From positions 1-41,190 of the IMG/VR virus record IMGVR_UViG_3300007540_005056: DNA of 41,190 nucleotides. The stretch is one strand, 5' to 3'. The stretch comes from a virus. The position numbers and the translations under genes were made by a program. Shown in pieces: positions 17,393 through 23,963 of this stretch; within the stretch, counting starts at the first letter, position 1; the number at the start of each line of letters is the position of its first letter. The notes below the pieces were generated by a model. That model was not told the DNA's origin and did not search any database. It saw nothing but the letters and a program-made list of their open reading frames with translations.

Positions 17393-17799
17393 TGAATATG
17401 ACAGGTCTTTTTAAAGGTTTCGGAAAAAATTTAAATTTAAAACTACGTAACGAAAACAAATCATTTGGAAATAATAAAAAAACATTTGTTAAGTTAGTAG
17501 ATACTTTCGATCAATTAGTTCAACGAACTTATTCTATTGAGGAAGAGGTAGGTATCATTATGGAAAAATATGAAGAACCTTTCTTTATATTGATTGAAAG
17601 TTTATTTTATTTAAACTATGAGGATTGGAAAGCTGAGTTAGTTATGTGGTATGTTTATGATAGATGGGATGATGAAGGTGAATTATCTCCTCTTAATATA
17701 ACAGATATAGAAGCAGGAACAGAAGAAGAAATCATCATCAATACACCAGGTGAATTATATGATTTGTTAAAACGTATAGATAAAAAAGGAAAAAAATAA
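17392..17799 (+). CDS. hypothetical protein, 135 aa
   Basis: Acidic, mostly helical protein with an aromatic middle (FFILIESLFYLNYEDWKAEL) and WYVYDRWDDEGE. Its stop precedes a short AT-rich gap. It begins with MNMTGLF, so the second Met is also a possible start. The fold could be helical adaptor-like, but I do not recognise it. It is the last gene of the long overlapped run. Confidence 0.75.
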   Translation: MNMTGLFKGFGKNLNLKLRNENKSFGNNKKTFVKLVDTFDQLVQRTYSIEEEVGIIMEKYEEPFFILIESLFYLNYEDWKAELVMWYVYDRWDDEGELSPLNITDIEAGTEEEIIINTPGELYDLLKRIDKKGKK

Positions 17800-17819
17800 A
17801 AGTTATAATATTTAAAGTT

Positions 17820-18119
17820 ATGAAATGTATTAAATGTGGAGAATTAATTCCTGAAGGTAGATTAAAAGCATTACCAGGAACTAAAACATGTACAGCATGC
17901 TCAAATGCTAAAATGAAAGGAGTAGTTACAATAATGAAAGGTGAAGGAGATCATACTTGGATTGAAACTATTCATTTAGAACATGATGAACATCAAAAAT
18001 ATATGGAAGCGGAAAATCGCCTTCGTAAACAAAGTAGTACCCCATCAGATAAACTAGATTCATCTAATGATGTTCCTTATGGTTTTAAAGAAACTAAATT
18101 AAATAAAAAAGAAAAATAA
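17820..18119 (+). CDS. DksA/TraR-type C4 zinc-finger protein, 99 aa
   Basis: The N-terminal zinc finger CIKC-x17-CTAC (C3, C6, C24, C27) with IPEGRLKALPGTKTC between is the DksA/TraR signature. DksA-type proteins bind the RNA polymerase secondary channel and change promoter preference; phages carry short forms. Here the finger is at the N-terminus and the coiled-coil with acidic tip is missing, replaced by an acidic and basic tail, so the polymerase role is uncertain. The leader AAAGTTATG matches other genes here. Confidence 0.8.
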   Translation: MKCIKCGELIPEGRLKALPGTKTCTACSNAKMKGVVTIMKGEGDHTWIETIHLEHDEHQKYMEAENRLRKQSSTPSDKLDSSNDVPYGFKETKLNKKEK

Positions 18120-18760
18120 TGCCTAAAGCTAGACCACTCAGTAAAGAGGAAATTCTAGCAGCTATGTCTAAAACGAAATCAGTACGTAGCGCTGCTAGGT
18201 ATCTGAATTGTTCCTATCAACATCTTAAAAAATGGATGAAATTATATGATGGTAGTAATGGTCAAAGTTTATTTGAGGAACATAAAAATCAATCAGGTAA
18301 AGGCATTCCTAAATTTTTAAGTAATTCTCCATTTGGGAAAAAAGAACCTGCTATATTAGATATTATAAATGGTGTAGTAGATGCCTCTAATTTTAATCCT
18401 CAAAAAATTAAATATAGACTTATAGAAGGAGGTCACTTAAAAGAAGAATGTTATAACTGTGGATTTCATGAAAGAAGAGTATTAGATTATAAAATGCCTT
18501 TAATACTCCATTTTAAGAATGGTAATAAACAACATTATAGATTAGATAATTTAGAAATGCTTTGTTATAATTGCTATTTCCTTTCAGTTGGAGATTTATT
18601 TACAGGTAAACAAGTTGAACAAATGGAAGATCATGTACCAAGTAAAGAAAAAGAACCAGATTGGGAAGTAGATGATTATACTCAACAACGACTAAAAGAA
18701 TTAGGATTATATGATTCTAAACCAGATGATGATCCTTATGATTTAGTGTCTAAACTTTAA
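18119..18760 (+). CDS. HTH plus degenerate HNH-like zinc protein, 213 aa
   Basis: Helix-turn-helix at the N-terminus (SVRSAARYLNCSYQHLKKW, 21-39), then a zinc/beta-beta-alpha unit: CYNCGF (C111, C114), LILHFKNGNKQHYRLDNLEMLCYNC (H131, N144, C149, C152). The layout is that of HNH nucleases, but the usual DH or HH at the first catalytic position reads LHF and the final H after CxxC is Tyr (Y153). It may therefore bind DNA without cutting; a regulator is more likely than a homing enzyme. The start overlaps the DksA-like gene by one base. Confidence 0.75.
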   Translation: MPKARPLSKEEILAAMSKTKSVRSAARYLNCSYQHLKKWMKLYDGSNGQSLFEEHKNQSGKGIPKFLSNSPFGKKEPAILDIINGVVDASNFNPQKIKYRLIEGGHLKEECYNCGFHERRVLDYKMPLILHFKNGNKQHYRLDNLEMLCYNCYFLSVGDLFTGKQVEQMEDHVPSKEKEPDWEVDDYTQQRLKELGLYDSKPDDDPYDLVSKL

Positions 18761-18772
18761 ATATTTATAATA

Positions 18773-18931
18773 GTGAAAAAGAATAAAAAGCACGATAAGT
18801 TGGTCAAGGATTATGATAAGCAGAAAGAGAGACATCTTGAAAAATTAGCTACTAAAAAACTTAAAGATCAAGATAAAGTAGACCACTTACGTACAAAATA
18901 TATTGACACAGATTTTTTAAATTTATTTTAA
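18773..18931 (+). CDS. small highly charged protein, 52 aa (GTG start)
   Basis: Frame from a GTG codon to TAA, reading V-K-K-N-K-K-H-D-K-L..., extremely rich in Lys, Asp and Glu, probably one long helix, ending TDFLNLF. No ATG is available upstream in frame. It lies between two genes with no other explanation for the 170 bases. A GTG start is also used by the nuclease and thymidylate synthase genes here. Function unknown. Confidence 0.6.
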   Translation: MKKNKKHDKLVKDYDKQKERHLEKLATKKLKDQDKVDHLRTKYIDTDFLNLF

Positions 18932-18933
18932 TT

Positions 18934-19239
18934 ATGGCAGGAGAAATAACAGTTAATAACACTGACGAATTCCAGGAAATGATAGACAGAAAAGATTTTA
19001 GAATAGCTAAAGCTATTGTTGAGTCTATTTTAAGTAATATGGAAAATAAAAAACGTAATGTCCATATACTATCAGTTGCCTGTGTAGAAGACCAAGCCAT
19101 ATATGATTTGACTTTGGATAGAAAATTTTTTGTAGATACTTTAGAAGAAAACCTAAAATATTTTATTGAGCAAGAGCGTTATGAACAATGTCAAGAGATA
19201 GTAGAGGCAATAAAAAAATTAAAAAAGAAAACAAAATAA
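18934..19239 (+). CDS. conserved hypothetical protein, 101 aa
   Basis: Helical protein with DRKDFRIAKAIVESIL and a C-terminal EQERYEQCQEIVEAIKKLKKK helix; a central NVHILSVACVEDQAIYDLTL segment looks beta. It resembles small proteins in many tailed-phage genomes without known role. Two bases after the preceding gene. The next gene has its own promoter, so this closes a unit. Confidence 0.8.
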   Translation: MAGEITVNNTDEFQEMIDRKDFRIAKAIVESILSNMENKKRNVHILSVACVEDQAIYDLTLDRKFFVDTLEENLKYFIEQERYEQCQEIVEAIKKLKKKTK

Positions 19240-19240
19240 A

Positions 19241-19272
19241 CTTGGTTTCATAACTTACTAATGTTATATTAA
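19241..19272 (+). promoter_or_regulatory. Bacteroidota-type promoter (CTTG-N20-TATATTAA)
   Basis: CTTGG at 19241 and TATATTAA at 19265-19272 with exactly 20 bases between, 17 bases before the lysin start. The -7 box matches the TAnnTTTG-like box used in the window at seven of eight positions. No hairpin lies on this one. Confidence 0.75.
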
Positions 19273-19289
19273 TAACAAAAATAAAAGTT

Positions 19290-19856
19290 ATGTTTTACAG
19301 GTTTGACAGAGAACAATTAATGTTTACTAAAGACCAAAAGAAATTGAGAAGGGTTTTATTATTTATTATAGTATTATTACTATGTACCTTTGCAATTGGT
19401 CGTTACATGCAATTCAAAACATTGGACAAATATGAAAAACAACTCATTGTCCTTAATTTAGAAAAAGAAAGAAATCAATTCACAGAAGAAAAATTTATTG
19501 ATTTAGTTAAAGAACTCAATATGAAATTTCCTCATATTGTTTATGCCCAAGCTCGAATTGAATCAGGCAACTTTAAATCAGCAGTATTTCGTCAGAATAA
19601 TAATTTGTTTGGTATGAGAGAAGCTAGAGTTAGAGTTAATACTGCTAAAGGAACTAATTTAAATCATGCATATTATGACAACTGGAAAGAATCAGTTTAT
19701 GATTATGCTTTCTATCAATGTCGTTATATGAGTAATGCAGATTCAGAAGCTGAGTACTACCAAGCATTAGACGCTTCATATGCTGAAGTAGGAGGTACTT
19801 ATTCAAAAGCGTTAAAGAATTTAATTAAAAGAGAAAACGTTAAAGAAAAATTTTAA
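19290..19856 (+). CDS. membrane-anchored glucosaminidase endolysin
   Basis: Peptidoglycan hydrolase of the glucosaminidase family (FlgJ/LytG type). Residues 20-39 are one strongly hydrophobic helix with a basic N-terminal flank and no cleavage site, so it is a signal anchor as in SAR endolysins. The catalytic domain follows: AQARIESGNF with the acid E91, then NNNLFGMREA (103-112), the conserved NLFG loop, and a YDNWKESVYDYAFYQ segment that ends the domain. It would cut the GlcNAc-MurNAc bond when released or refolded in the periplasm. Own promoter; stands apart from replication genes, as lysis genes often do. Confidence 0.92.
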   Translation: MFYRFDREQLMFTKDQKKLRRVLLFIIVLLLCTFAIGRYMQFKTLDKYEKQLIVLNLEKERNQFTEEKFIDLVKELNMKFPHIVYAQARIESGNFKSAVFRQNNNLFGMREARVRVNTAKGTNLNHAYYDNWKESVYDYAFYQCRYMSNADSEAEYYQALDASYAEVGGTYSKALKNLIKRENVKEKF

Positions 19857-19863
19857 TATTAAG

Positions 19864-19885
19864 GCCATGTATTTATTGACATGGC
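19864..19885 (+). promoter_or_regulatory. hairpin over the start codon of the next gene
   Basis: GCCATGT (19864-19870), eight-base loop ATTTATTG, ACATGGC (19879-19885): a perfect seven-base-pair stem. The ATG of the gene at 19881 is inside the 3' arm, so in RNA the start would be paired. It may limit translation unless melted. Confidence 0.5.
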
Positions 19886-20033
19886 AGCAAAGAAAAAATC
19901 AACATCAGTAAGCGCTTCAACTTTGTATAAGGAGAAGCCAAAAAGAAGAAGAAAAGGCGTTCATGCAAAAACTAAAATTAGCAAATCTAAAAACGCTACT
20001 AATTACAAAAAATTATCAGTAGGACAAGGCTAA
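19881..20033 (+). CDS. small basic conserved phage protein, 50 aa
   Basis: Reads M-A-A-K-K-K-S-T-S-V..., with a RRRKGVHAKTKISKSK middle and a YKKLSVGQG tail. It is overwhelmingly Lys, Arg and Ser, likely nucleic-acid binding. The K-P-x-R-x-R-K-G-V-H-A-K pattern recurs in short proteins of Bacteroidota phages as I recall. Its start lies in the hairpin at 19864-19885. The next gene begins two bases after its stop. Confidence 0.8.
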   Translation: MAAKKKSTSVSASTLYKEKPKRRRKGVHAKTKISKSKNATNYKKLSVGQG

Positions 20034-20034
20034 T

Positions 20035-20151
20035 ATGAGTAACACATCACGCTATACTCGAAGTAGGAAGCAACAAAAGAAATTTGAAAAAAGAATAAAA
20101 GAAAATAATAAAGTTTTAAATCAAGCAAAAGTTTATGAGCAAAACAAGTAA
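20035..20151 (+). CDS. very small basic protein, 38 aa
   Basis: ATG directly after the previous stop, reading M-S-N-T-S-R-Y-T-R-S-R-K..., a short basic helix (KQQKKFEKRIKENNKVL). Overlaps the next gene by 17 bases. The compact head-to-tail arrangement with 19881 and 20135 supports it, but its length makes it uncertain. Could bind nucleic acid. Confidence 0.6.
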   Translation: MSNTSRYTRSRKQQKKFEKRIKENNKVLNQAKVYEQNK

Positions 20152-20278
20152 CCACCAGAAATTAGCAGTTTTAAATGTTTGGATTGACGATGTCAAAAAG
20201 AATAGTCGATACCGTAAACAAATGAAAAAACAACCTAAGTGGCTTATTCAAGCATTAAAAGAATTAGATGAAGATTAA
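20135..20278 (+). CDS. small protein, 47 aa
   Basis: Frame M-S-K-T-S-N-H-Q-K-L..., with a LAVLNVWIDDVKKNSRYRK middle and LKELDED end. It overlaps the previous gene by 17 bases and the next by 11. Its basic then acidic make-up suggests a helical protein. Function unknown; support is the overlap pattern and sensible amino-acid use. Confidence 0.6.
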   Translation: MSKTSNHQKLAVLNVWIDDVKKNSRYRKQMKKQPKWLIQALKELDED

Positions 20279-20462
20279 CGGAGGGGCTCTTGAATTTTTT
20301 GAGAGTCTCCCTGATGATATATTAGTAAAAATTGCTATGTATGATTGGGAGGCACTAGAACGCTTATGTAGTGCCCTCACTTTAGACTTAGAATTACTTA
20401 AACAAGAGCAAAAATACTTTGATGAAAGAATGAGGCAGGCTAAAAAGGATTTGGCCTCCTAA
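20268..20462 (+). CDS. hypothetical protein, 64 aa
   Basis: Helical protein (ILVKIAMYDWEALERLCSALT, then LELLKQEQKYFDERMRQAKK). It ends in D-L-A-S because its last codons GATTTGGCCTCC are also the -33 region of the next promoter. Function unknown. It overlaps the preceding small gene by 11 bases. Confidence 0.75.
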   Translation: MKINGGALEFFESLPDDILVKIAMYDWEALERLCSALTLDLELLKQEQKYFDERMRQAKKDLAS

Positions 20463-20481
20463 AATCCCTTACTTATATTTA
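20450..20481 (+). promoter_or_regulatory. Bacteroidota-type promoter (TTTG-N20-TATATTTA)
   Basis: TTTGG at 20450 and TATATTTA at 20474-20481, exactly 20 bases apart, 15 bases before the SWIM-protein start. A weak hairpin (GGATTT 20447-20452 with AAATCC 20462-20467) covers the -33 box and first spacer part. The -33 box is within the last codons of the preceding gene. Leader reads GGTATAATAAAGGTTATG. Confidence 0.85.
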
Positions 20482-20496
20482 GGTATAATAAAGGTT

Positions 20497-20967
20497 ATGG
20501 CATTACACGAAGTAATAGAAAAACACAAAGTAACTATTTTAGGTCAGGAAATTAAGTACACTAACAAGTATATCACATATACTGAAGGTACAATTCGTAG
20601 TTACAAACCATCACCAAGCATGTATAGTTGTTCTGGTAGATTGTTTAAGTATGAATATGTTCACCCAAATATGGGCCCTACATTATATGTTAATCCTAAA
20701 GGTGAAAAATTTATCACTCCTACTTTCCAAAAAGTTCATCCCCAAACAACTTATAAGGATATTGAATGGATTAGACCTGAAAAGATAGAAGAAAAAGTAG
20801 AAAAAGGAACTTGGAAATTTGAATCCAGTTCTGAGAAAGGAATCTTTTATAAAGTAAAACAAAATGGAGATAAGTTCACTTGTAACTGTTCTGGGTTTTG
20901 GAGAGTAAAAGACAAATCTAAAGGTTGTAAACATATTCAAGAAGTTAAAAAACAGTTATCCAAATGA
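20497..20967 (+). CDS. SWIM-type zinc-finger protein, 156 aa
   Basis: The C-terminus carries a CxCx(n)CxH zinc site: C129, C131, C144, H146 (FTCNCSGF..., KGCKHI), the SWIM finger, which contacts DNA or proteins. The N-terminal 110 residues are beta-rich (KVTILGQEIKYTNKYITYTEG) and hold no recognised domain. It may be a DNA-binding or ubiquitin-like accessory protein; phages often carry stand-alone SWIM proteins. It has its own promoter and overlaps the next start by four bases. Confidence 0.82.
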   Translation: MALHEVIEKHKVTILGQEIKYTNKYITYTEGTIRSYKPSPSMYSCSGRLFKYEYVHPNMGPTLYVNPKGEKFITPTFQKVHPQTTYKDIEWIRPEKIEEKVEKGTWKFESSSEKGIFYKVKQNGDKFTCNCSGFWRVKDKSKGCKHIQEVKKQLSK

Positions 20968-21179
20968 TAAAAGAGAAAGAACAAAGTAAGTATATTGAGA
21001 TTGACTTAACAGGTCCTCAAGGTAATGCTTTTTATTTATTAGGTACAGCTAAAAGTTTAAGTCACCAACTAGGATTAGATTGGGAAGTTATTCATGCTCA
21101 AATGACTGAAAGTGATTATGAATGGTTGCTTCAAACATTTGATCATTATTTTGGTGATTTAGTAGTGATGTATAGATAA
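20964..21179 (+). CDS. conserved phage protein, 71 aa
   Basis: IDLTGPQGNAFYLLGTAKSL, then a LDWEVIHAQMTESDYEWLL helix and FGDLVVMYR at the end. This arrangement is familiar from many tailed-phage genomes as a short protein of unknown function. Overlaps genes on both sides. Possibly structural or regulatory; nothing more can be read. Confidence 0.82.
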   Translation: MIKEKEQSKYIEIDLTGPQGNAFYLLGTAKSLSHQLGLDWEVIHAQMTESDYEWLLQTFDHYFGDLVVMYR

Positions 21180-21403
21180 TGGCTAGAGAAAAATTATACA
21201 CTAGTGATCCTGTTGTTATAGTATTTAAAACATCAAATAGGTCAAACGCTCAAACCAAAATGAAAGTATTTAAAAGCAAAACCATTGATGATATAATTAA
21301 CCCCAAATCAAAACTACCAGGCATTCCAGATACAGCAGTATTTTTATCTGTTGGGTTAGGTGAAATTTTTATTAAAGATTTTAAATTAAAATACAAACTG
21401 TAA
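21179..21403 (+). CDS. hypothetical protein, 74 aa
   Basis: Basic N-terminal part (VFKTSNRSNAQTKMKVFKS) and a hydrophobic beta end (TAVFLSVGLGEIFIKDFKLKY). Overlaps the preceding gene by one base. The following gap contains AATATTTATAATA (21402-21414), a weak promoter-like stretch without a TTTG partner. Function unknown. Confidence 0.72.
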   Translation: MAREKLYTSDPVVIVFKTSNRSNAQTKMKVFKSKTIDDIINPKSKLPGIPDTAVFLSVGLGEIFIKDFKLKYKL

Positions 21404-21419
21404 TATTTATAATAAAATT

Positions 21420-21941
21420 ATGTTAAAAAGAAAACCAACATTCAGAGTAGGAACAATAAATGATTCTTACTATAACATCAAAAATCATATTGATAGGTTA
21501 GAAGATGAAGGAGAAATCATGGTTAAACATATGACTAATTCTCCAGATGGAAAAGTAACTAATGAATTTTTAATTATGCCATCTGATCCAGAATTAGAAG
21601 AATTTTCCATTTATGATTATAAATTTGGCTTTGATCCATCTGATGAGGACCATTATCAAGAAGAATATCCATTTAGTATTGGAGGCACAGGTAAAGATTC
21701 TGTAAGAAGTGCTGAGGCTTTAATGTTTGATGTTGAAAGATATTTAGAAGAAGATAAAGATAAAGTAGTAGCCAAAGGTGATGGAATTGAAATCACTCAA
21801 GCAATGATGGATAAACTACACGCTGGTAAAACAGTTGAATTACCAAATGGCAGCACTTTAACCTTTGTTAAAGAAGAAAAAGATGAAATTGAAGAACAAT
21901 TCATCAATAAAATGAAACACCGCGCAGGTATTATTAAATAA
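21420..21941 (+). CDS. hypothetical acidic protein, 173 aa
   Basis: Acidic protein in two parts: a helix and beta N-terminal half (IKNHIDRLEDEGEIMVKHM, EFSIYDYKFGFDPSDEDHY) and a compact C-terminal part (VVAKGDGIEITQAMMDKLHAGKTVELPNG) that reads like a small beta module. No family recognised. It is followed directly by a strong terminator hairpin (21961-21992), so it ends a transcript. Confidence 0.78.
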   Translation: MLKRKPTFRVGTINDSYYNIKNHIDRLEDEGEIMVKHMTNSPDGKVTNEFLIMPSDPELEEFSIYDYKFGFDPSDEDHYQEEYPFSIGGTGKDSVRSAEALMFDVERYLEEDKDKVVAKGDGIEITQAMMDKLHAGKTVELPNGSTLTFVKEEKDEIEEQFINKMKHRAGIIK

Positions 21942-21960
21942 GACCCTACCTTGTCAAGAT

Positions 21961-21992
21961 AGAAGGGGTTTGGCTTCCGCCAAGCCCTTTCT
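21961..21992 (+). terminator. strong hairpin terminator overlapping the next promoter
   Basis: A 14-base-pair stem (21961-21974 with 21979-21992, two G-T pairs) around the loop TTCC, ending in a T-rich stretch (TTATATTTA). The stem includes the TTTG of the promoter at 21969, so the same bases serve to end the upstream transcript and to start the downstream one. Confidence 0.85.
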
Positions 21993-22000
21993 TATATTTA
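21969..22000 (+). promoter_or_regulatory. Bacteroidota-type promoter (TTTG-N20-TATATTTA), leaderless
   Basis: TTTGG at 21969 and TATATTTA at 21993-22000, 20 bases apart. The start codon of the next gene is only four bases beyond the -7 box, about where transcription would begin, so the mRNA would have little or no leader. Confidence 0.85.
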
Positions 22001-22004
22001 TAGT

Positions 22005-22142
22005 ATGGTGAAAGAGGATAAATTAAACGGTTTAAGTAAAGGTCAAGTGAAACAAATCATTAGACGCAATATGATTACTAAAGTTAAACCTAGTAAAAAG
22101 GTCTATTCTCGTAAAAACTTAAAAAAGGGTTTGGCTTTCTAA
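22005..22142 (+). CDS. small basic protein, 45 aa
   Basis: M-V-K-E-D-K-L-N-G-L..., with an SKGQVKQIIRRNMITKVKPSKK basic core, ending G-L-A-F because its last codons GGTTTGGCTTTC are the -33 region of the next promoter. Transcript likely leaderless (see 21969). Lysine-arginine rich; a possible nucleic-acid binder. Confidence 0.72.
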   Translation: MVKEDKLNGLSKGQVKQIIRRNMITKVKPSKKVYSRKNLKKGLAF

Positions 22143-22161
22143 AATAAGCTACTTATATTTA
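22130..22161 (+). promoter_or_regulatory. Bacteroidota-type promoter (TTTG-N20-TATATTTA)
   Basis: TTTGG at 22130 (inside the end of the preceding gene) and TATATTTA at 22154-22161, 20 bases apart, 15 bases before the next start. The downstream leader GGTATAATAAAGGTTATG is identical to the one at 20482. Confidence 0.85.
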
Positions 22162-22176
22162 GGTATAATAAAGGTT

Positions 22177-22332
22177 ATGAGATATATAGTTAAAGTAGTT
22201 AAAAATGGTGAGGTTGAAAATATTTACTCCACCAATGATTGTTCTAGTGCCATGTCAGTTGAACGCACTGCAAAACAAATCTATGATCAAGTTTGGATTT
22301 GTGATTGTTTAATGGAAATGTTAGTAGGTTAA
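22177..22332 (+). CDS. small protein, 51 aa
   Basis: M-R-Y-I-V-K-V-V-K-N..., a beta start then ENIYSTNDCSSAMSVERTAKQIYD and WICDCLMEMLVG. Promoter and AAAGGTTATG leader are present. Three cysteines, two as CDC. No family recognised. The next gene follows eleven bases after its stop with the same AATAAAGGTTATG leader. Confidence 0.75.
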   Translation: MRYIVKVVKNGEVENIYSTNDCSSAMSVERTAKQIYDQVWICDCLMEMLVG

Positions 22333-22342
22333 AATAAAGGTT

Positions 22343-22660
22343 ATGATAAAAAATAAAGATATATTCCAAGAATTGTTCAATGTGTTAGAGTCAAATAACA
22401 TTGATATTGAACGTGATTGTGATTTTGTTAACGGTAAATTTGTTACTGTTAATTCTCCAGATGTTAGATCAGGTTACTATAATGGTGTTGAAGGTTTTTA
22501 TTTCAACAAATCTGATTATGGTTTCTTCAATAAAGAACATATTGCATCATTATTCCCAATGAACATTCAAGGTAAAGAAATTGAATTGGTTGATGTTTCT
22601 GATATGGAGGTAGATGATGACCGTATGTGGAAATCAAGTATTAGTTTTATTATTAAATAA
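22343..22660 (+). CDS. hypothetical protein, 105 aa
   Basis: Acidic protein (IFQELFNVLESNNIDIERDCDF), a beta core with VNSPDVRSGYYNGVEGFYFNKSDYG, and a DDDRMWKSSISFIIK end. Its leader is again AATAAAGGTTATG. Function unknown. Confidence 0.78.
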   Translation: MIKNKDIFQELFNVLESNNIDIERDCDFVNGKFVTVNSPDVRSGYYNGVEGFYFNKSDYGFFNKEHIASLFPMNIQGKEIELVDVSDMEVDDDRMWKSSISFIIK

Positions 22661-22666
22661 AAGTTT

Positions 22667-22765
22667 ATGAATAGAAAACAAGAACTAGAAAAAGGAATTT
22701 TATTAATGTTAAAATACACAAGTATATTGTTTGCAATATTAATAGGGATAAGTTTATTATTTTAA
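22667..22765 (+). CDS. tiny single-span membrane protein, 32 aa
   Basis: M-N-R-K-Q-E-L-E-K-G... then one hydrophobic helix (YTSILFAILIGISLLF). The charged N-terminus suggests an N-in orientation. Leader AAAAGTTTATG. Short membrane proteins of this kind are repeated between 34128 and 38889. Possible role in membrane remodelling or lysis timing; unproven. Confidence 0.55.
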   Translation: MNRKQELEKGILLMLKYTSILFAILIGISLLF

Positions 22766-22775
22766 AAAATAAGTT

Positions 22776-23003
22776 ATGAAAAAAACAAATATTCTAACAC
22801 CAATGTGGCTCAATTGTAGAGCACTACTTGAAAAAGAAGACCTAGAACAGGCAGATGATGAGTTGATGCGTTTAATCTATAAACTAGCAGACTATACTAT
22901 AAATGGTTATAAAGATGCAGACAAGATTGAAGGTGTTAAACTTGAAACATGGAAAGAAAGAGCATGGTATGCTCTTGAAAATGCGGGTTTGTTGCCCGAA
23001 TAA
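22776..23003 (+). CDS. hypothetical protein, 75 aa
   Basis: Helical acidic protein (LNCRALLEKEDLEQADDELMRLIYKLADYTI, then LETWKERAWYALENAGLLPE). Leader AAGTTATG. The alternating pattern suggests three helices. No family recognised. It has one cysteine and no membrane segment. Confidence 0.76.
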   Translation: MKKTNILTPMWLNCRALLEKEDLEQADDELMRLIYKLADYTINGYKDADKIEGVKLETWKERAWYALENAGLLPE

Positions 23004-23006
23004 GTT

Positions 23007-23327
23007 ATGGCAGAAAAAAGAGGGCAAACAGAACAACTAAAATATGATTTTAACACTGCTCGTGCTTCTTATATTAAAAGGAAAGCAATAGGTAAATGGG
23101 TTAGAGTCACTTGTAGGGAATTTAGATCATTTTGTGGTGAACGAAGTATTTACTTAAAAAATGATGAGACAGAAGAGTATGAATATGTTCCCTACAATGG
23201 TCCTATTTATTATTGGAATTCAAATAAAATTTGTAAAGAACCAATTGAAGAACAAATTCAATACCTTCATGACTGCCCTCGCAAAGTAGTCGCAAGACCT
23301 CAAGAAAAACATCTACTTAACAATTAA
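23007..23327 (+). CDS. hypothetical basic protein, 106 aa
   Basis: N-terminal basic helix (FNTARASYIKRKAIGKWVRV), a middle with CREFRSFCGERSIYLKN (two cysteines) and YNGPIYYWNSNKI, and a basic end. Stop and next ATG abut (TAA ATG). Function unknown. Confidence 0.76.
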   Translation: MAEKRGQTEQLKYDFNTARASYIKRKAIGKWVRVTCREFRSFCGERSIYLKNDETEEYEYVPYNGPIYYWNSNKICKEPIEEQIQYLHDCPRKVVARPQEKHLLNN

Positions 23328-23534
23328 ATGGGAATATTTATTTATATGACTAATGAGGAACTAATTGAAGAATTATACCACAAAGCTCATATGAAGGGGT
23401 TTTTTAATGAATTGCATAACAAAGTAGATGAGTTATCAAAAAGTAAGTTATTTAAGTGTAGACATGATATGGTCCGAACAGCCTATAATGAAATAAAAAA
23501 TTCAAAGCTTGCTCGACCACTCCACAAAAATTAA
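23328..23534 (+). CDS. hypothetical protein, 68 aa
   Basis: Starts directly after the previous stop; a second in-frame ATG at 23346 (MTNEELIEELYHK) gives a 62-residue protein and may be the true start, since the first six residues (MGIFIY) are unlike the rest. The helices ELYHKAHMKGFFNELHNKVDEL are charged. The gene is followed by about 70 bases containing the promoter at 23553. Function unknown. Confidence 0.7.
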   Translation: MGIFIYMTNEELIEELYHKAHMKGFFNELHNKVDELSKSKLFKCRHDMVRTAYNEIKNSKLARPLHKN

Positions 23535-23552
23535 TCCGTATATACGCCTTAA

Positions 23553-23584
23553 TTTGGACCCACAAAACAAAATACATATATTAA
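23553..23584 (+). promoter_or_regulatory. Bacteroidota-type promoter (TTTG-N20-TATATTAA)
   Basis: TTTGG at 23553 and TATATTAA at 23577-23584 with 20 bases between; 18 bases to the next start. It would drive the set of genes leading into the exported-protein island. Confidence 0.78.
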
Positions 23585-23602
23585 AAATAAAAGTTATAAA
23601 AA

Positions 23603-23959
23603 ATGAATTCATTTAGTTACAATTTGGGTGACACAGAGTATCTAGTTTTTAAACCCAACAGAAACCATTTTGATCTTTATTCAGGTAGTGAAACTAGTGA
23701 CCCAAAAAAGATAGCCTGTTACAAGGCTGGAGAGTGGTGTTTTGGTAGCTACGAGCAAGAGAGAGTGTTCTGGTATTTGTTTAGTACGTACAAGGAAGGT
23801 ATGGGTCGTGCTTTTAAGTTGTATATACGTAGTCTAAGGGAGAAACCGAAAATGTACGAATTTAATTGTGTGCGTAGGAAATTTAACATTAAAGTGACTA
23901 AATTGAAAAGGGGCTGTAGTGATTGGTTTTATGGGTTGTGGCCAACAAGGGAATTTTAA
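23603..23959 (+). CDS. hypothetical protein, 118 aa
   Basis: Aromatic and basic protein (GDTEYLVFKPNRNHFDLYS, EWCFGSYEQERVFWYLFSTY, RAFKLYIRSLREKPK). No signal peptide. It is the first gene behind the 23553 promoter; its bases look more GC-rich than the genes before it. Function unknown. Confidence 0.75.
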   Translation: MNSFSYNLGDTEYLVFKPNRNHFDLYSGSETSDPKKIACYKAGEWCFGSYEQERVFWYLFSTYKEGMGRAFKLYIRSLREKPKMYEFNCVRRKFNIKVTKLKRGCSDWFYGLWPTREF

Positions 23960-23963
23960 GAAT

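Noticed and set aside
17801-21414. T4-type late promoter (TATAAATA) on the complementary strand at TATTTATA sites
   Set aside because: The TATTTATA at 18762-18769 and 21404-21411 reads as TATAAATA only on the minus strand, where there are no genes; the Bacteroidota-type boxes explain + strand genes better.
23919-23963. Upstream start for the secreted protein
   Set aside because: Starting at 23964 gives a clean signal peptide, while the earlier start would put polar residues before it.
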